Origin: Oceanimonas aquatica | GTDB taxonomy: Bacteria > Pseudomonadota > Gammaproteobacteria > Enterobacterales > Aeromonadaceae | Direction: 5' to 3' | Assembly (NCBI RefSeq): GCF_030732065.1 | Contig: NZ_JAVBHX010000001.1 | Location: 310,001-374,000, forward strand | Length of the DNA stretch: 64,000 nucleotides | In this document: positions 8,977 to 17,796 of the stretch, one piece after another | Position numbering within the stretch: position 1 is the first letter of the stretch | Layout: each line of letters opens with the position of its first letter | Translations under genes and position numbers: made by a program | Notes under the pieces: generated by a model | The model's database searches: none | What the model saw: the letters and a program-made list of their open reading frames with translations, nothing else | Told to the model about the DNA's origin: nothing

Positions 8977-9447
8977 TCAAACCAGCTTCAGCATGGCCTC
9001 GGCAGAAGACACCTCAAACTGACCGGGGGCCTCCACGCACACCTGAGTCACCACGCCGTTGTCCACTACCAGGGCAAAGCGCTGGGCACGCAGGCCGCCG
9101 AACTCGCCGGTGTCCTTGGCCAGTCCCATAGCCTTTGTAAAGCTGCCGGCGCCGTCGGCCAGCATGGTAATGGCTTCGGCGTTCTGACTTTGCTGCCAGG
9201 CGCGCATCACGAAGGCGTCGTTCACCGACAGGCAAAACAGCGCCACGCCCTTGTTCTGGTATTGATCCTGAAGGGTGACAAAGCCTGGCAGGTGTGACTT
9301 TGAACAGGTTGGGGTAAAGGCGCCGGGCACGGCAAAGATAATCGCCTTTTTGTTGGCGAACAGACTTTGAGTGTCGGCGCTGGTTTTGCCGCTTTCGGTG
9401 ATAAAGGTGAAGTCGTGCAGGGGCAGGGTAGTGCCGGGCTGAATCAT
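8977..9447 (-). CDS. Prx5-type (AhpC/TSA) peroxiredoxin
   Basis: 156 residues from ATG 9447 (MIQPGTTLPLHDF). Thiol peroxidase; the active-site loop PGAFTPTCSKSHLPGF carries the peroxidatic Cys with the upstream Thr typical of the Prx5 group. The remaining signature RFALVVDNGVVTQ is also typical. There is no fused glutaredoxin domain. The start overlaps the sprT stop (ATGA), so it is translationally coupled to sprT. This gene is not between sprT and endA in E. coli; here sprT and prx together are bracketed by repeat copies A and B. Confidence 0.93.
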   Translation of the reverse strand: MIQPGTTLPLHDFTFITESGKTSADTQSLFANKKAIIFAVPGAFTPTCSKSHLPGFVTLQDQYQNKGVALFCLSVNDAFVMRAWQQSQNAEAITMLADGAGSFTKAMGLAKDTGEFGGLRAQRFALVVDNGVVTQVCVEAPGQFEVSSAEAMLKLV

Positions 9448-9977
9448 GTTGTTTTCCTTTTGTGTGGGGCTTTCACTCGGGCTAATGGCTGACCGCAGTG
9501 CAGACACTGATAGCGTTTCTGGCCGCGCAGCACGCTGTTGTGCCGGCGCAGGCTGAGCTTGTGAATGCGGCAGCCGCAATCATAGCGAAAAACCGGGGCC
9601 ACCTTCTCGGTATTCAAACGGTGCCGGGTGCGGGGCTCCAGGCCAAAGACCTCAGCCATGATGGTCTGCCACTCCCGGCCATGGGGCCGTACCTTGCCGT
9701 GCAGGGCAAAGGCCACCAGATGGGCCACCTCGTGAGGCACGATTTCGGTGAGAAATTCCTGAGCATTGTCGGCCAGTAGCACCGGGTTAAAGCGCAGCTC
9801 CCAGCGTTCGGTCCAGGCGGAGCCGGCAATCCGGCCACGTTGGTTAAAACGCACGACCGGCGGCTCAAACCGCCGGCCGGTATGGCGCTCGGCCAGCGTC
9901 AGGCATTCGGTAACCCGGTTTTGCACTTGCTGAAATAAGGAATCGTCTGGTTTCATGTTCGTATAACGGTAAGCCAT
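9444..9977 (-). CDS. sprT: SprT-family zinc metalloprotease-like protein
   Basis: 177 residues. The HEVAH metal-binding motif (His82, Glu83, His86) and a C-terminal zinc-ribbon with Cys pairs (DCGCRIH and CLHCGQ) define SprT. The start at 9977 is preferred because GGAGA stands seven bases upstream; the alternative Met8 has no ribosome site. E. coli sprT is adjacent to endA, so synteny holds apart from the inserted prx. Exact cellular role in bacteria is uncertain. Confidence 0.92.
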   Translation of the reverse strand: MAYRYTNMKPDDSLFQQVQNRVTECLTLAERHTGRRFEPPVVRFNQRGRIAGSAWTERWELRFNPVLLADNAQEFLTEIVPHEVAHLVAFALHGKVRPHGREWQTIMAEVFGLEPRTRHRLNTEKVAPVFRYDCGCRIHKLSLRRHNSVLRGQKRYQCLHCGQPLARVKAPHKRKTT

Positions 9978-10023
9978 AAATTGTCTCCGGGCTTACACAC
10001 GTTGCCAAAAGGGATCGCACTGC

Positions 10024-10436
10024 GAAACATCAGCGCGGTTGCGCTCCGCCGACACGCTTCAAGTACTTCCATGTAGCGCTCGAAAATGCCATCCATGGCA
10101 TTTTATGGTCGGCTCCGGCAATCCCCACTGCTGCTTCGTGCAACATTGGCGCTGTCTGTTTGCAGTCAGTCAGCTCCGAGTGAATATAGGAGGGCAAAGG
10201 GTGTCTGCTTCGCCGTGCCCTTTGCGCCATGGCCGAAAATTGCTCCTGCATGTTCGGCATTCCCGCCATCCCTGGCGGTCAGATGCGCAACGGAGCCTAC
10301 ATGGGGCGAGCTTGCTCGCCGTGACGAAATGTTTCAACCCGACCGAACATTCAGTATGTTCGCAGCGGTTTGAAACATTGAGTGGCATGTCATCACGGCG
10401 TGCCGGCGAAGCAGTGCGCTTTGACCAACGACAGTG
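10024..10436. repeat. Dispersed structured repeat, copy B (longest)
   Basis: Occupies most of the 512-base gap between metK and sprT. In order: hairpin AGCGC/GCGCT (10032-10045), CTCCGCCGACACGCTTCAAG, hairpin AAAATGCCAT/ATGGCATTTT (10083-10104), GGTCGGCTCCGGCAA, a GGAGGGCAAAG...GCCCTTTGCGCC hairpin (10189-10227), hairpin GGCGAGC/GCTCGCC (10305-10320), a nested structure with outer arms AATGTTTCAA/TTGAAACATT (10328-10379) and inner CGAACAT/ATGTTCG, then CACGGCGTGCCGGCGAAGC (about 10394-10423). No credible coding frame. Confidence 0.78.
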
Positions 10437-10456
10437 CACGGATCAGCAAGCGAATA

Positions 10457-10483
10457 CAAAAAGGGGAAGCAAATGCTTCCCCT
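10457..10483 (-). terminator. metK intrinsic terminator
   Basis: Nine-base arms AGGGGAAGC/GCTTCCCCT with a four-base loop, followed on the minus strand by a U-run, seven bases past the metK stop. Confidence 0.88.
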
Positions 10484-10489
10484 TGATGA

Positions 10490-11647
10490 TTACTTCAGGC
10501 CGGCGGCGTCGCGCAGCAGGGCGGCCTTGTCGGTGGCCTCCCAGGGGAACTCGTCCCGGCCGAAGTGACCGTAGGCGGCGGTGGCCTGGTAGATGGGACG
10601 GTTCAGGTCCAGCATCTGAATGAGGCCGTAGGGGCGCAGATCGAAGTGCTCGCGCACCAGGGCGTCGAGAACTTCTTCCGATACCTTGCCGGTGCCAAAG
10701 GTTTCCACGCTGATGGAGGTGGGCTCGGCCACGCCGATGGCGTAGGACACCTGAATTTCGCAGCGGTCGGCTAGGCCGGCGGCTACTATGTTCTTGGCCA
10801 CGTAGCGGGCGGCATAGGCGGCGGAGCGGTCCACCTTGGACGGATCCTTGCCGGAGAAGGCGCCGCCACCGTGACGGGCCATGCCGCCGTAGGTGTCCAC
10901 GATGATCTTGCGGCCGGTCAGACCACAGTCACCCATGGGGCCGCCGATGATGAACTGGCCGGTGGGGTTGATGTGGTACTTGGTGTCCTTGCTCAGCCAT
11001 TCGGCGGGCAGCACCGGCTTGATGATAAGCTCCATCACGGCTTCACGCAGGGTGGCCTGATCGATGTCGGGGCTGTGCTGGGTAGACAGCACCACTGTGT
11101 CGATGCCTACCGGCTTGCCGTCGTCATAAACAAAGGTCACCTGAGACTTGGCGTCCGGACGCAGCCAGGGCAGCTCCTTGGCCTTGCGTACATGGGCCTG
11201 GCGTTTGACCAGACGGTGGGAGTAGGTCACCGGGGCGGGCATCAGTACGTCGGTTTCGTTGGAGGCGTAACCAAACATCAGACCCTGGTCGCCGGCGCCC
11301 TGAGCGTAGGGGTCCTTGTCTTCCCGGTCCACGCCCATGGCGATGTCGGGCGACTGCTTGCCAATGGCGTTGAGTACGGCGCAGCTGTCACCGTCAAAAC
11401 CCATGTCGGAGCTGGTGTAGCCAATTTCACGCACGGTGCGGCGGGCTAGCTCTTCGATGTCGACCCAGGCGCTGGTGGAGATTTCGCCGCCCACGATGAC
11501 CATGCCGGTCTTGACGTAGGTTTCGCAGGCCACGCGGGCCTTGGGGTCCTGCTTGATAATGGCGTCGAGGACCGCATCGGAGATCTGGTCGGCAATCTTG
11601 TCGGGATGACCTTCGGACACGGACTCGGAGGTAAACAGTCTGGCCAT
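10490..11647 (-). CDS. metK: S-adenosylmethionine synthase
   Basis: Makes SAM from methionine and ATP; 385 residues against 384 in E. coli. Visible motifs are [47 protein letters not shown] (phosphate-binding loop) and [11 protein letters not shown]. The ATG at 11647 is preceded by a purine-rich ribosome site (AGGAAGT). Single-gene unit with its own terminator and an upstream met-box pair, divergent from tkt. Confidence 0.98.
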   Translation of the reverse strand: MARLFTSESVSEGHPDKIADQISDAVLDAIIKQDPKARVACETYVKTGMVIVGGEISTSAWVDIEELARRTVREIGYTSSDMGFDGDSCAVLNAIGKQSPDIAMGVDREDKDPYAQGAGDQGLMFGYASNETDVLMPAPVTYSHRLVKRQAHVRKAKELPWLRPDAKSQVTFVYDDGKPVGIDTVVLSTQHSPDIDQATLREAVMELIIKPVLPAEWLSKDTKYHINPTGQFIIGGPMGDCGLTGRKIIVDTYGGMARHGGGAFSGKDPSKVDRSAAYAARYVAKNIVAAGLADRCEIQVSYAIGVAEPTSISVETFGTGKVSEEVLDALVREHFDLRPYGLIQMLDLNRPIYQATAAYGHFGRDEFPWEATDKAALLRDAAGLK

Positions 11648-11711
11648 GTTACTTCACTTCCTGAAAATGTAATGAATTTGGCGTTGTCAGTGACCGCGCA
11701 AATGGCGGTAT

Positions 11712-11733
11712 TAACATCTGGACGGCTATTTTA
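11712..11733 (-). promoter_or_regulatory. Candidate MetJ operator and -10 of metK
   Basis: On the minus strand two adjacent 8-mers, AGCCGTCC and AGATGTTA (11727 down to 11712), resemble tandem met boxes (consensus AGACGTCT; 5-6 of 8 matches each). A TAAAAT -10-like hexamer abuts them at 11733-11728. MetJ repression of metK is established in enterics; the site here is inferred. Confidence 0.5.
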
Positions 11734-11886
11734 GAGAGGCGAGGGCGGGATTGCCAGAAAAATGTGTGACCGGCCCGGCGCCCCGCAGTGGGTCTTGGGG
11801 AGAATAATTTGCGCCACCCGGCCGTCTTTGGGACAATAACCGCCGTTTTGTTCACCCTTCTTTAAAGAATTTCTCAGGAGATGTCG

Positions 11887-13884
11887 ATGCCTTCTCGTCA
11901 AGTGCTGGCCAATGCCGTGCGCGCGCTCAGTATGGATGCGGTACAGAAAGCCAATTCCGGTCACCCCGGAGCCCCCATGGGCATGGCGGATATCGCCGAG
12001 GTGTTGTGGCGTGATTACCTGCAGCACAACCCGGCCAACCCGAACTGGGCCGACCGCGACCGCTTTATTCTGTCCAACGGCCACGGTTCCATGCTGCTGT
12101 ACTCCCTGCTGCACCTGACCGGCTACGAGCTGTCCATCGACGATCTGAAACAGTTCCGCCAGCTGCACTCCAAGACCCCCGGCCACCCGGAATACGGCTA
12201 CGCCCCGGGCGTGGAAACCACCACCGGCCCCCTGGGTCAGGGTATTACCAATGCCGTGGGCATGGCCATCGCAGAAAAGGCCCTGGCGGCCCAGTTCAAC
12301 CAGCCCGGCCATGAGGTAGTGGATCACTTCACCTATACCTTCCTGGGCGACGGCTGCCTGATGGAAGGCATTTCCCACGAAGCCTGCTCCCTGGCCGGTA
12401 CGCTGGGCCTGGGCAAGCTGATTGCCTTCTGGGATGACAACGGCATCTCCATCGACGGTGAAGTGGACGGCTGGTTCAGCGACGACACTCCCAAGCGCTT
12501 CGAAGCCTACGGCTGGCAGGTAATCCCCGCCGTCGACGGCCACGACAGCGCCGCTGTGGCCGCCGCCATCGAGGCCGCCCGTGCCGATACCACTCGTCCG
12601 ACCCTGATCTGCTGCAAGACCGTGATCGGCTTCGGCTCGCCCAACAAGGGCGGCAGCCACGACTGCCACGGCGCGCCTCTGGGTGAAGATGAAATTGCCG
12701 CCACCCGCGAGCAGCTGGGCTGGCATTACGCCCCCTTTGAAATCCCTGCCGAGGTTTACGGCGAGTGGGACGCCAAGGCCAAGGGTGCCGAGCTGGAAGC
12801 TGGCTGGAATGCCAAATTCGACGCCTATGCCGCCGAGTTTCCCGAGCTGGCCGCCGAGCTCAAGCGCCGCCTGAACGGTGAACTGCCTGCCGACTGGGAA
12901 CAGCAGAGCGCCGATTTCATCAAGGGCCTGCAGGCCGCGCCGGCCAAGATCGCCACCCGCAAGGCGTCCCAGAACGCCCTCGACGCCTTTGGCAACCTGC
13001 TGCCCGAGCTTCTGGGCGGCAGTGCCGACCTGGCTCCTTCCAACCTGACCATGCACAAGGCTTCAAAGGCCATCAGCGCCGACGACGCGTCGGGCAACTA
13101 CCTGCACTATGGTGTGCGTGAGTTCGGCATGAGCGCCATCATGAACGGTATTGCCCTGCACGGTGGTTTCGTGCCCTACGGCGGCACCTTCCTGATGTTT
13201 GTGGAATATGCCCGCAACGCCGTGCGCATGGCCGCCCTGATGAAGCAGCGTTCCATCTTTGTTTATACCCACGACTCCATTGGTCTGGGTGAAGACGGCC
13301 CGACCCACCAGCCGGTGGAGCAGATCGCCTCTCTGCGTCTGACCCCCAACATGAGCACCTGGCGCCCCTGTGATCAGGTGGAGTCCGCCGTGGCCTGGAA
13401 ACACGCCATCGAGCGCAAGGACGGCCCCACCTCACTGATCTTTTCCCGCCAGGGTCTGGGCCAGATGGAGCGTACCGAGGCCCAGCTGGCCGACGTGGCC
13501 AAAGGTGGCTATGTGCTGCGCGACTGCGCCGGCACCCCCGAGCTGATCCTGATCGCCACCGGCTCCGAGGTCGAGTTGGCCATGGCCGCCGCCGAGCAGC
13601 TGACTGAAAAAGGTCGTGCCGTACGCGTGGTGTCCATGCCGTCTACCGACGTGTTTGACGCCCAGAGCGCTGAGTACCGTGAAAGCGTGCTGCCCGCCGC
13701 CGTGACCAAGCGTGTGGCGGTAGAAGCCGGCATTCGCGATTTCTGGTTCAAGTACGTGGGCTTTGGTGGTGACATCATCGGCATGTCCAGCTTTGGCGAG
13801 TCGGCTCCTGCCGGCGACCTGTTCAAGCTGTTCGGGTTCACCACTGACAACGTGGTAGAGAAGGCCGAGGCCCTGCTGGCCTGA
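11887..13884 (+). CDS. tkt: Transketolase
   Basis: Thiamine-diphosphate enzyme of the pentose phosphate pathway, 665 residues, close to E. coli TktA (663). Motifs: [17 protein letters not shown], ThDP-binding [13 protein letters not shown] with the following DDNGISIDG, and [16 protein letters not shown] at the C-terminus. An in-frame ATG lies at 11881, but AGGAG directly abuts it, whereas the ATG at 11887 has a seven-base spacing and aligns with the E. coli start, so 11887 is chosen. Monocistronic, with a terminator. Confidence 0.97.
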   Translation: MPSRQVLANAVRALSMDAVQKANSGHPGAPMGMADIAEVLWRDYLQHNPANPNWADRDRFILSNGHGSMLLYSLLHLTGYELSIDDLKQFRQLHSKTPGHPEYGYAPGVETTTGPLGQGITNAVGMAIAEKALAAQFNQPGHEVVDHFTYTFLGDGCLMEGISHEACSLAGTLGLGKLIAFWDDNGISIDGEVDGWFSDDTPKRFEAYGWQVIPAVDGHDSAAVAAAIEAARADTTRPTLICCKTVIGFGSPNKGGSHDCHGAPLGEDEIAATREQLGWHYAPFEIPAEVYGEWDAKAKGAELEAGWNAKFDAYAAEFPELAAELKRRLNGELPADWEQQSADFIKGLQAAPAKIATRKASQNALDAFGNLLPELLGGSADLAPSNLTMHKASKAISADDASGNYLHYGVREFGMSAIMNGIALHGGFVPYGGTFLMFVEYARNAVRMAALMKQRSIFVYTHDSIGLGEDGPTHQPVEQIASLRLTPNMSTWRPCDQVESAVAWKHAIERKDGPTSLIFSRQGLGQMERTEAQLADVAKGGYVLRDCAGTPELILIATGSEVELAMAAAEQLTEKGRAVRVVSMPSTDVFDAQSAEYRESVLPAAVTKRVAVEAGIRDFWFKYVGFGGDIIGMSSFGESAPAGDLFKLFGFTTDNVVEKAEALLA

Positions 13885-13906
13885 GCCAGCTAACGCCATG
13901 AATGAC

Positions 13907-13934
13907 AAAAACCGGCTTTCGAGCCGGTTTTTTT
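13907..13934 (+). terminator. tkt intrinsic terminator
   Basis: Arms ACCGGCT/AGCCGGT closing a TTCG-like loop, then an uninterrupted T-run, 23 bases after the stop. Confidence 0.92.
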
Positions 13935-13985
13935 GTGCCCGTCATTCAGGCAGTCCATGAAACTGTGGTGTCCTCAGGAGGCGTG

Positions 13986-14001
13986 AATGATCCTGATCAC
14001 A
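13986..14001 (-). promoter_or_regulatory. Possible CRP site upstream of the TRAP operon
   Basis: Minus strand reads TGTGATCAGGATCATT: one perfect TGTGA half-site and a partial second half (TCATT for TCACA). It lies about 185 bases before the TRAP operon start, in a 300-base gap with no coding frame. Catabolite control of an uptake operon would make sense. Confidence 0.3.
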
Positions 14002-14127
14002 ATTTTTTAACCGGCGAAAATTTGCTCTTAAAGGGAAAGTGCTTTCTGAACAGTATCTTGGGATTATTTTTGAACATGGGGTCAGGCTTTCCGCCGTGAT
14101 TGGCATTGCTCAGCCTGTTAATGGAAT

Positions 14128-14152
14128 GTATATATAATTATGAATTCATAAT
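14128..14152. promoter_or_regulatory. Operator-like motif, copy 1 (TRAP operon promoter)
   Basis: Contains GTATATATAATTATGAAT, shared with the site at 19005 at all but one base, and a perfect 16-bp palindrome ATTATGAATTCATAAT (14137-14152). A TATAAT hexamer lies within it, so binding would block the promoter. Probable target of the GntR/FCD protein encoded at 17985. Confidence 0.6.
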
Positions 14153-14184
14153 GACGCGGCGGCGTCGAAACCAAGGAGAAGGTA

Positions 14185-15195
14185 ATGGGAAACAATCTAC
14201 ACGCTTTTGGCGGTTTCTTTAAAAAGAGTTTGTTAACGATTTCGCTGGGGGCCACCCTGGCCACCGCCCAGGTGAATGCCGAGACCCTGCGGGTGGCCGG
14301 CAACTTTGCCGTGGACCACTCCAGCACCCTCGCCATGGAAGTGTTTAAAAAGGAAGTCGAGACGGCCACCGACGGTGATATTGACGTTAACCTGTTCCCG
14401 GCCATGCAGCTGGGCGGCGCCTCCGAGAACGTGGATCAGGTGCGTTCCGGTGTGCTCAACATGACCTGGATTGGTGCCTCTTTTCTGTCGCGCACCGTGC
14501 CCGAGCTGGAAGCGGTGAGCCTGCCGTTTCTGTTCAAGGACCGGGAAACCGCCTTTAAGGTGATCGACGGCCGGGTAGGGGATCTGCTTAACGAAAAACT
14601 GGCCGACAAGGGCTTTGTGGCCCTGGGCTTTATGGAGCTGGGTCCGCGCCACATCACCAACAGCGTGCGTCCTATCGAGTCCATTGATGACTTTGACGGC
14701 CTCAAGATCCGGCTGCAGCCCAACGAAACCCATCTCAAAACCTTCCGCGCTCTGGGTGCCAGCCCGACCTCCATGGGCATCAACGAGGTGTATTCCGCCC
14801 TGCAGCAGAACGTCATCGACGGTCAGGAAAACCCCTTCAGCATCATTCGCAAAAACAACTATCAGGAAGTGCAGCAGTACCTGACTGATACCGGCCATTT
14901 CTTTGACTTTATCGTGGTGGTGGCCAACAAGCGTCGTTTTGACAAGCTCTCCGACGAGGAGCAGCAGGCGGTGCGCCAGGCCATGGCCAAGGCGGTGGAG
15001 TGGCAGCGTGAAAAGGCCGCCGAGGAAGATCTGGAGTCCCGGGACCAGCTGGTGGCCGCCGGCATGAAATTCAACAGCGTCAGCCCCGAACTGCACCAGC
15101 AGATGCAGGACAAAACCGCGGGCATTATCGACGAGCTGAAAGATCGCCTCGGTGATGAGCTGGTGAACGCCGTACTGGAGGACGCCAAGTCATGA
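14185..15195 (+). CDS. TRAP transporter substrate-binding protein (DctP family), system 1
   Basis: Periplasmic binding protein of 336 residues. Signal peptide through about residue 32 (...ATAQVNA), then the DctP fold with FPAMQLGGASENVDQVRSG, the conserved Arg-containing LKIRLQPNETHLKTF and GQENPFSIIRKNNYQEVQQYL. The AAGGAGAAGG upstream sets the start. The stop overlaps dctQ by four bases. Such proteins bind organic acids; the ligand here is unknown, but the downstream enzymes suggest a carboxylate made from or related to a cyclic amide or malonate. Confidence 0.92.
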   Translation: MGNNLHAFGGFFKKSLLTISLGATLATAQVNAETLRVAGNFAVDHSSTLAMEVFKKEVETATDGDIDVNLFPAMQLGGASENVDQVRSGVLNMTWIGASFLSRTVPELEAVSLPFLFKDRETAFKVIDGRVGDLLNEKLADKGFVALGFMELGPRHITNSVRPIESIDDFDGLKIRLQPNETHLKTFRALGASPTSMGINEVYSALQQNVIDGQENPFSIIRKNNYQEVQQYLTDTGHFFDFIVVVANKRRFDKLSDEEQQAVRQAMAKAVEWQREKAAEEDLESRDQLVAAGMKFNSVSPELHQQMQDKTAGIIDELKDRLGDELVNAVLEDAKS

Positions 15196-15749
15196 CAACC
15201 GGTCATTCCGAGCAGCCGCAAATGCTGAACGGAGCCGGGCCTCTGCCTGCACCGGCGGCGCTGGTCCGCCGGTACCTGCTGAGGCTGGATGCAGCCTCCC
15301 GCTATACCATCTGCGTCTGTATGGCAGTGATGGTATTGCTGGTCTCGGCTCAGGTGTTCTGTCGTTATCTGCTGGCCGAATCCATCGACTGGGCCGACGA
15401 AATGTCACGTCTGGCTTTTGTCTGGGCTGTGTTTCTGGCCATTCCCCATGGCCTCAAGCATGGCGTTCATGTGGGCATCGATGTGCTGACCAACAAGCTG
15501 TCACCGCGTGTGCAGGAAGGGCTGAGCCGGCTGATGATGCTGGTCAGCGGCCTGCTGATGGTGGTGGTGTGTTACCAGGCGGTACTGGTGGCCATCGACG
15601 GTTGGGGTGAGCTGATGCCCACCATTCCGGTCAGTGCCTCGGTGTTTTACATCCCGGTGATGCTGAGCTGTGGCCATGGCCTGCTGCATCTGTTGTTCAT
15701 GGCCTGGCAAGGCGCCCATATCTGGGCTGACAAGGAGGAAGCCGCATGA
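15192..15749 (+). CDS. TRAP transporter small permease (DctQ), system 1
   Basis: 185 residues with four predicted membrane helices starting at about 45, 85, 120 and 155; the motif WADEMSRLAFVWAVFLA is typical of DctQ. The N-terminal 35 residues are cytoplasmic. It overlaps dctP by four bases and dctM by four, so the three subunits are translationally coupled. Forms the membrane complex with DctM. Confidence 0.9.
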   Translation: MTTGHSEQPQMLNGAGPLPAPAALVRRYLLRLDAASRYTICVCMAVMVLLVSAQVFCRYLLAESIDWADEMSRLAFVWAVFLAIPHGLKHGVHVGIDVLTNKLSPRVQEGLSRLMMLVSGLLMVVVCYQAVLVAIDGWGELMPTIPVSASVFYIPVMLSCGHGLLHLLFMAWQGAHIWADKEEAA

Positions 15750-17026
15750 CCACACTGGCGATTATCCTGTTCCTGGTGCTGGCCCTGCTGGGTATGCCCC
15801 TGGCCTTTTCTCTGGGCCTGGCGGCCCTGGGTGGACTGGCCTGGAGCGGCATTGAACTGTCGGTGCTGCCCCAGCGCATGATGCATGCGGTCAACTCCTT
15901 TCCGCTGATGGCGATTCCGCTGTTCATGCTGGCGGGTGAGCTGATGGTGGGCGGTCAGGTGATGCAACGCACCATCGACTTTGCCAATGCCTTCGTCGGC
16001 CGGGTCAAGGGCGGTCTGGCGCACGTCACCCTGCTGTCCGGTCTGGGCCTGGCTTCGGTCACCGGTGCTGCCGTGGCGGGCGCCAGTGCCCTGGGTACCA
16101 CCATGATGCCGGCGATGAAAAAGCACTACGACGCGGGCTTTGGCTCGGCGGTGGTGGCCTCGGCGTCCAACCTGGGACCCATCATTCCGCCCAGCGCGGC
16201 AATGATTGTCTACGCCCTGATGGCCGGTTCTTCGGTTTCCGTGGGTGGCCTGTTCATGGCGGGTGTGGTGCCGGGTGTGCTGCTGGTGGTGGGCATGATG
16301 GTGCTGTCGACCTGGATTGCGCACCGCAAGGGCTACCCGCCCACGGGTGAACCTTTCAGCCTGAAGAACCTGCTGGTGCAGACCAAACGGGCCGGGGCCA
16401 TCATGCTGATGCCGGTGATCGTGATTGGCGGCATTGTCGGCGGCGTCTTTACTGCGACCGAAGGGGCGGCCATCGCCGTGGTGTATGCCTTTATCATCGG
16501 TAAATGGGTGACCCGCAAGCTGGCCTGGGTTGATCTGCCCGGCTGCATGTTCCGCGCCGCCGTGACCTCGGCAGTGGTGGGTGCGCTGATCGCTTTTGCA
16601 ACACCGCTGACTTTCCTGTTCACCATCGATCTCATTCCGATGCGGCTGTCGGAGCTCATTCAGAGCATTACCGACAACCCCCAGGTGTTCCTGGCGTTGG
16701 TGATGGCGATGTTGCTGGTGGTGGGCATGTTCCTGGAATCGAACGCCGCCTACATCATGCTGGTGCCGCTGTTTGCGCCCATTGCGCTGGCCTACGGTAT
16801 CGACCCGCTGTATTTCGGCTTTCTGTTCGTGTTCAACCTGGTGATCGGCATGATGACGCCGCCGGTCGGGGTGTTGCTGTTCGTGATGTGCGGCATCGCC
16901 AAAATACCCATGTCTCAACTATTGCGCTACGTATGGCCCTTTATTGCCCTGCAATACCTGGTGCTGGCGCTGTGCTGGATTTTCCCCGAGGTAGTGACGG
17001 CCCTGCCGCACGCCCTGGGTTACTGA
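15746..17026 (+). CDS. TRAP transporter large permease (DctM), system 1
   Basis: 426 residues, about 12 hydrophobic segments, ion-coupled transport subunit. Diagnostic motifs are FPLMAIPLFMLAGELM, SNLGPIIPPSAAMIVYA and MMTPPVGVLLFV. The start overlaps dctQ. The decarboxylase-like gene follows 38 bases later, so the four genes probably form one operon. Confidence 0.94.
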   Translation: MTTLAIILFLVLALLGMPLAFSLGLAALGGLAWSGIELSVLPQRMMHAVNSFPLMAIPLFMLAGELMVGGQVMQRTIDFANAFVGRVKGGLAHVTLLSGLGLASVTGAAVAGASALGTTMMPAMKKHYDAGFGSAVVASASNLGPIIPPSAAMIVYALMAGSSVSVGGLFMAGVVPGVLLVVGMMVLSTWIAHRKGYPPTGEPFSLKNLLVQTKRAGAIMLMPVIVIGGIVGGVFTATEGAAIAVVYAFIIGKWVTRKLAWVDLPGCMFRAAVTSAVVGALIAFATPLTFLFTIDLIPMRLSELIQSITDNPQVFLALVMAMLLVVGMFLESNAAYIMLVPLFAPIALAYGIDPLYFGFLFVFNLVIGMMTPPVGVLLFVMCGIAKIPMSQLLRYVWPFIALQYLVLALCWIFPEVVTALPHALGY

Positions 17027-17064
17027 TAACTGAATGAAACATAATGACAAGCAAGGAGCTAACC

Positions 17065-17796
17065 ATGACTGAACGTACTCTGCTGGGCGTACTGACCCCT
17101 TCTTCCAACACTACCCTGGAGCCGGTGACCGGCGACATTCTGCACGGTGTGGATGGCGTCAGCGCCCACTTTGGCCGCCTCAAGGTGACCGAGATTTCCC
17201 TGACCGATCATGCCCTGAGCCAGTTCGACAACGAGCCCTTTCTGCAGGCGTCCCGGCTGCTGGCCGATGCCAAGGTGCAGTCCATTACCTGGAGCGGCAC
17301 CTCGTCCGGCTGGCGCGGTTTTCAGGATGACGAGATCCTGTGCCAGGCCATTACCGACGCCACCGGCATTCCCGCCACCACCTCGGTGCTGGCGCTGAAC
17401 GAGCTGTTCCAGCTTACCGGCGTCAAGCGCTTTGGCCTGGTGACCCCTTACCTGCACGATGTGCAGAAAAAGGTGGTGGCCACCTACGCCGATGCCGGCT
17501 TTGAATGCGTGGCCGAGCGCCACCTCAATGACAAGGGCAACTTCTCCTTCTCCGAGGTGAGCGAAGAGACCATTGAGCAAATGGTGCGTGAGGTAGCGGC
17601 CGAGGGCCAGTGTGACGCCATCACCATCTTCTGCACCAACCTCCGCGGCGCCCGGGTGGCCGCTCGGCTGGAAAAAGAGCTGGGTATTCCCATCTACGAC
17701 ACCGTCTCTACCGGTGTGTGGAAGGGCATGCTGCTGGCCGACTCGGATCCGAGCCAGATCCAGGGGTGGGGCTCTTTGTTTTCGGTTAAGCCGTAA
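17065..17796 (+). CDS. Asp/Glu racemase-superfamily enzyme, arylmalonate decarboxylase-like
   Basis: 243 residues from ATG 17065, chosen because AAGGAG stands six bases upstream; an earlier in-frame ATG (17044) lacks a site. N-terminal TPSSNTTLEP is shared with maleate isomerases. The first catalytic Cys of racemases and maleate isomerases is replaced by Gly in SGTS (Gly78-Thr79-Ser80). A Tyr129 (VTPYLHDV) and a single Cys190 (FCTN) remain. This pattern matches the Gly74-Thr75-Ser76/Tyr126/Cys188 set of Bordetella arylmalonate decarboxylase, though Gly189 of that enzyme is Thr here. A cofactor-free decarboxylase, or an isomerase with one Cys, is therefore possible. Last gene of the TRAP-1 operon. 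Confidence 0.8.
   Translation: MTERTLLGVLTPSSNTTLEPVTGDILHGVDGVSAHFGRLKVTEISLTDHALSQFDNEPFLQASRLLADAKVQSITWSGTSSGWRGFQDDEILCQAITDATGIPATTSVLALNELFQLTGVKRFGLVTPYLHDVQKKVVATYADAGFECVAERHLNDKGNFSFSEVSEETIEQMVREVAAEGQCDAITIFCTNLRGARVAARLEKELGIPIYDTVSTGVWKGMLLADSDPSQIQGWGSLFSVKP

Noticed and set aside
10030-10623. Several open frames inside repeat copy B (for example 10039-10623 plus)
   Set aside because: They run through hairpins and into metK antisense; the region is explained by the structured repeat.
11731-13056. 441-residue minus-strand open frame
   Set aside because: Shadow of transketolase in GC-rich DNA; Gly/Ala/Val/His-rich composition without any domain.
15647-16918. 423-residue His/Gln-rich minus-strand frame
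   Set aside because: Antisense to dctM; composition is the mirror of hydrophobic codons, not a protein.
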